A DNA stretch of 64,000 bases, taken from positions 4,340,001 through 4,404,000 of the forward strand of contig CP042428.1 in the NCBI GenBank assembly GCA_024207135.1, read 5' to 3'. The notes under the pieces are model-generated. The model searched no databases, was not told the DNA's origin, and saw only the letters and a program-made list of their open reading frames with translations. Below, piece after piece: positions 63,095 through 64,000 of this stretch. A program made the position numbers and the translations under genes. The stretch's first letter is position 1. Each line of letters starts with the position of its first letter. Source of the stretch: Arthrobacter sp. C2 (lineage in GTDB: Bacteria; Actinomycetota; Actinomycetes; Actinomycetales; Micrococcaceae).

Positions 63095-64000
63095 TCATCG
63101 AGGCTTCGCCAGGATTTCCCTTTCCGGCGATTGAGACGTCATCCCTGGCCGTTTCCGATCCGCGAATACGCGGCGGTAACTGGAAGGCGTGGTGTTGAAT
63201 TCACGGGTGAAATGCAGCCTGAAGTTGGCCGAGGTTCCCAAGCCGGTCCGGGCGGCAATTGCCCCCACGGTCAGGTTGGTTGTTTCGAGCAGGCGGCATG
63301 CCTCCGTAAGCCGCTGGCTTGTCAGCCAGCGCATGGGTGTCATGCCGGCCACTGCCAGGAATTTTCGCGCAAAACTGCTCGACCCCCAGCCTGCGTGGGT
63401 TGCCATGTCGTGAACGCTCAACGGCTCGGCCAGGTGGTGAAGGGCCCAGCCGCACGTTTCGGCGAAATGGGTCAAGGGCGGGGCGACCGGGCGTTCGATG
63501 AACTGTGCCTGCCCTCCCTCGCGATGGGGTGCAACGACCATCCGCCGGGCGATGCGGTTGGCTGCCTCGGTGCCGTGGTCCGTCCTGACCAGGTGCAGGC
63601 ACAGGTCGATTCCGGCCGCGACGCCGGCGCTGGTGCTGACACCGCCCTCGTCGATGTACAGCACGCCGGCGTCGACGCAAACTTCCGGATGGAGGGTTTG
63701 CAGGTGTTCCGCGTTCCTCCAATGAGTGGTGGCGCGCTTTCCGTCCAGCAGCCCGGCGGCCGCCAGCGCAAACGCCCCCGTGCAGACGGATACCAATCGG
63801 GTTCCCTTCGCCGCGGCGCCGCGAAGGGCGCTGGAGACCTCGGGAGGCGGGTCGGTGAGCGGGCTGAATCCTGGCACCACGATGGTGTCGGCTGACAGAA
63901 GGGCTTCGAGACCTTCGGCCGCGTGGATGGCGTAGCCCGTCGTGGTCTTGACCAATCCGGGTTCTGGGGCGCACACCGCGAACGAGTACAGCTGGCGCTC
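63095..64000 (-). CDS. GlxA-family transcriptional regulator (DJ-1/PfpI domain plus AraC HTH), 5' end outside window
   Basis: Cut by the window end: the frame stays open past the GTG at 63976, and the first visible residues 'ERQLYSFAVCAPEPGLV' match the middle of the family's N-terminal strand region, so about 40 residues are missing. The DJ-1/PfpI-like domain carries 'GTRLVSVCTGAFALAAAGLL' with the nucleophile-elbow Cys. The C-terminal AraC domain (about the last 110 residues) has two HTHs: 'SVHDMATHAGWGSSSFARKF' and 'TVGAIAARTGLGTSANFRLH'. GlxA-type proteins act as activators of nearby or divergent genes, often for amines or betaines; the target here is not visible. Confidence 0.9.
   Translation of the reverse strand, partial: ERQLYSFAVCAPEPGLVKTTTGYAIHAAEGLEALLSADTIVVPGFSPLTDPPPEVSSALRGAAAKGTRLVSVCTGAFALAAAGLLDGKRATTHWRNAEHLQTLHPEVCVDAGVLYIDEGGVSTSAGVAAGIDLCLHLVRTDHGTEAANRIARRMVVAPHREGGQAQFIERPVAPPLTHFAETCGWALHHLAEPLSVHDMATHAGWGSSSFARKFLAVAGMTPMRWLTSQRLTEACRLLETTNLTVGAIAARTGLGTSANFRLHFTREFNTTPSSYRRVFADRKRPGMTSQSPEREILAKPR

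Noticed and set aside
1-64000. CRISPR arrays, tRNA or rRNA genes, intact insertion sequences, prophage or attachment sites
   Set aside because: I saw no regularly spaced repeats, no cloverleaf with a CCA-type end, no rRNA signature and no transposase or integrase motifs.

Overview
The window looks like chromosome from a high-GC Gram-positive bacterium of the Micrococcaceae (Arthrobacter sensu lato, which includes Paeniglutamicibacter and Glutamicibacter). The evidence is the strong G/C third-position bias, frequent GTG/TTG starts, 'TAnnnT' -10 boxes directly ahead of leaderless starts, and two actinobacterial core blocks: dxr-rseP-ispG-GNAT-proS and rimP-nusA-ylxR-infB-rbfA-truB-ribF-rpsO. 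The genus is inference; no rRNA or tRNA gene was found.

Layout. (1) 0-8.3 kb: the end of one peptide-type ABC transporter (two-domain ATPase), then a complete second one (lipoprotein, two permeases, two-domain ATPase). (2) 8.3-11.6 kb: a GNAT enzyme and a TetR regulator divergent from an acyl-CoA dehydrogenase, with a palindromic operator candidate between them, followed by a MaoC-type hydratase. (3) 11.6-17.6 kb: a CitAB/DcuSR-type two-component system divergent from a tripartite tricarboxylate transporter (tctC-tctB-tctA) that ends in a universal stress protein. (4) 17.6-18.8 kb: an AT-richer patch with one small secreted protein. (5) 18.9-36.2 kb: dxr-rseP, a block of about 6.8 kb of accessory genes and gene remnants (PLP decarboxylase, DUF1016 nuclease, broken LuxR gene, GyrI-like, VOC, DUF1801 and YciI proteins), then ispG, a GNAT enzyme, three related lipoproteins, proS and a TauE/SafE permease. 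(6) 36.2-37.3 kb: a scar holding a decayed copy of the permease 3' end and a frameshifted Ltp-repeat lipoprotein fragment. (7) 37.3-51.4 kb: a DUF4439 protein and the translation cluster, interrupted by a ScyD-like secreted protein with an MFS exporter and by small membrane/DUF937 genes. (8) 51.4-61.5 kb: a methyltransferase, a respiratory nitrate reductase operon (narGHJI), a SLAC1/TehA-family channel, then rpsO with a strong terminator. (9) 61.5-64 kb: an AT-richer gap, a membrane-anchored YceI protein and a GlxA-type regulator cut by the window end.

How the parts work together. The dxr and ispG products belong to the MEP isoprenoid pathway, and the rimP-to-rpsO genes serve ribosome assembly and translation initiation. 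The accessory loci bring uptake of peptides and tricarboxylates with dedicated sensing, acyl-CoA catabolism, and anaerobic nitrate respiration. I found no CRISPR array, intact insertion sequence, phage or clearly undescribed multi-gene system. The most unusual items are the large extra membrane domain in the first permease of the complete peptide transporter, repeated interruption of normally contiguous core operons, the remnant-filled scars at 25.5-25.9 and 36.7-37.3 kb, and the three paralogous lipoproteins.
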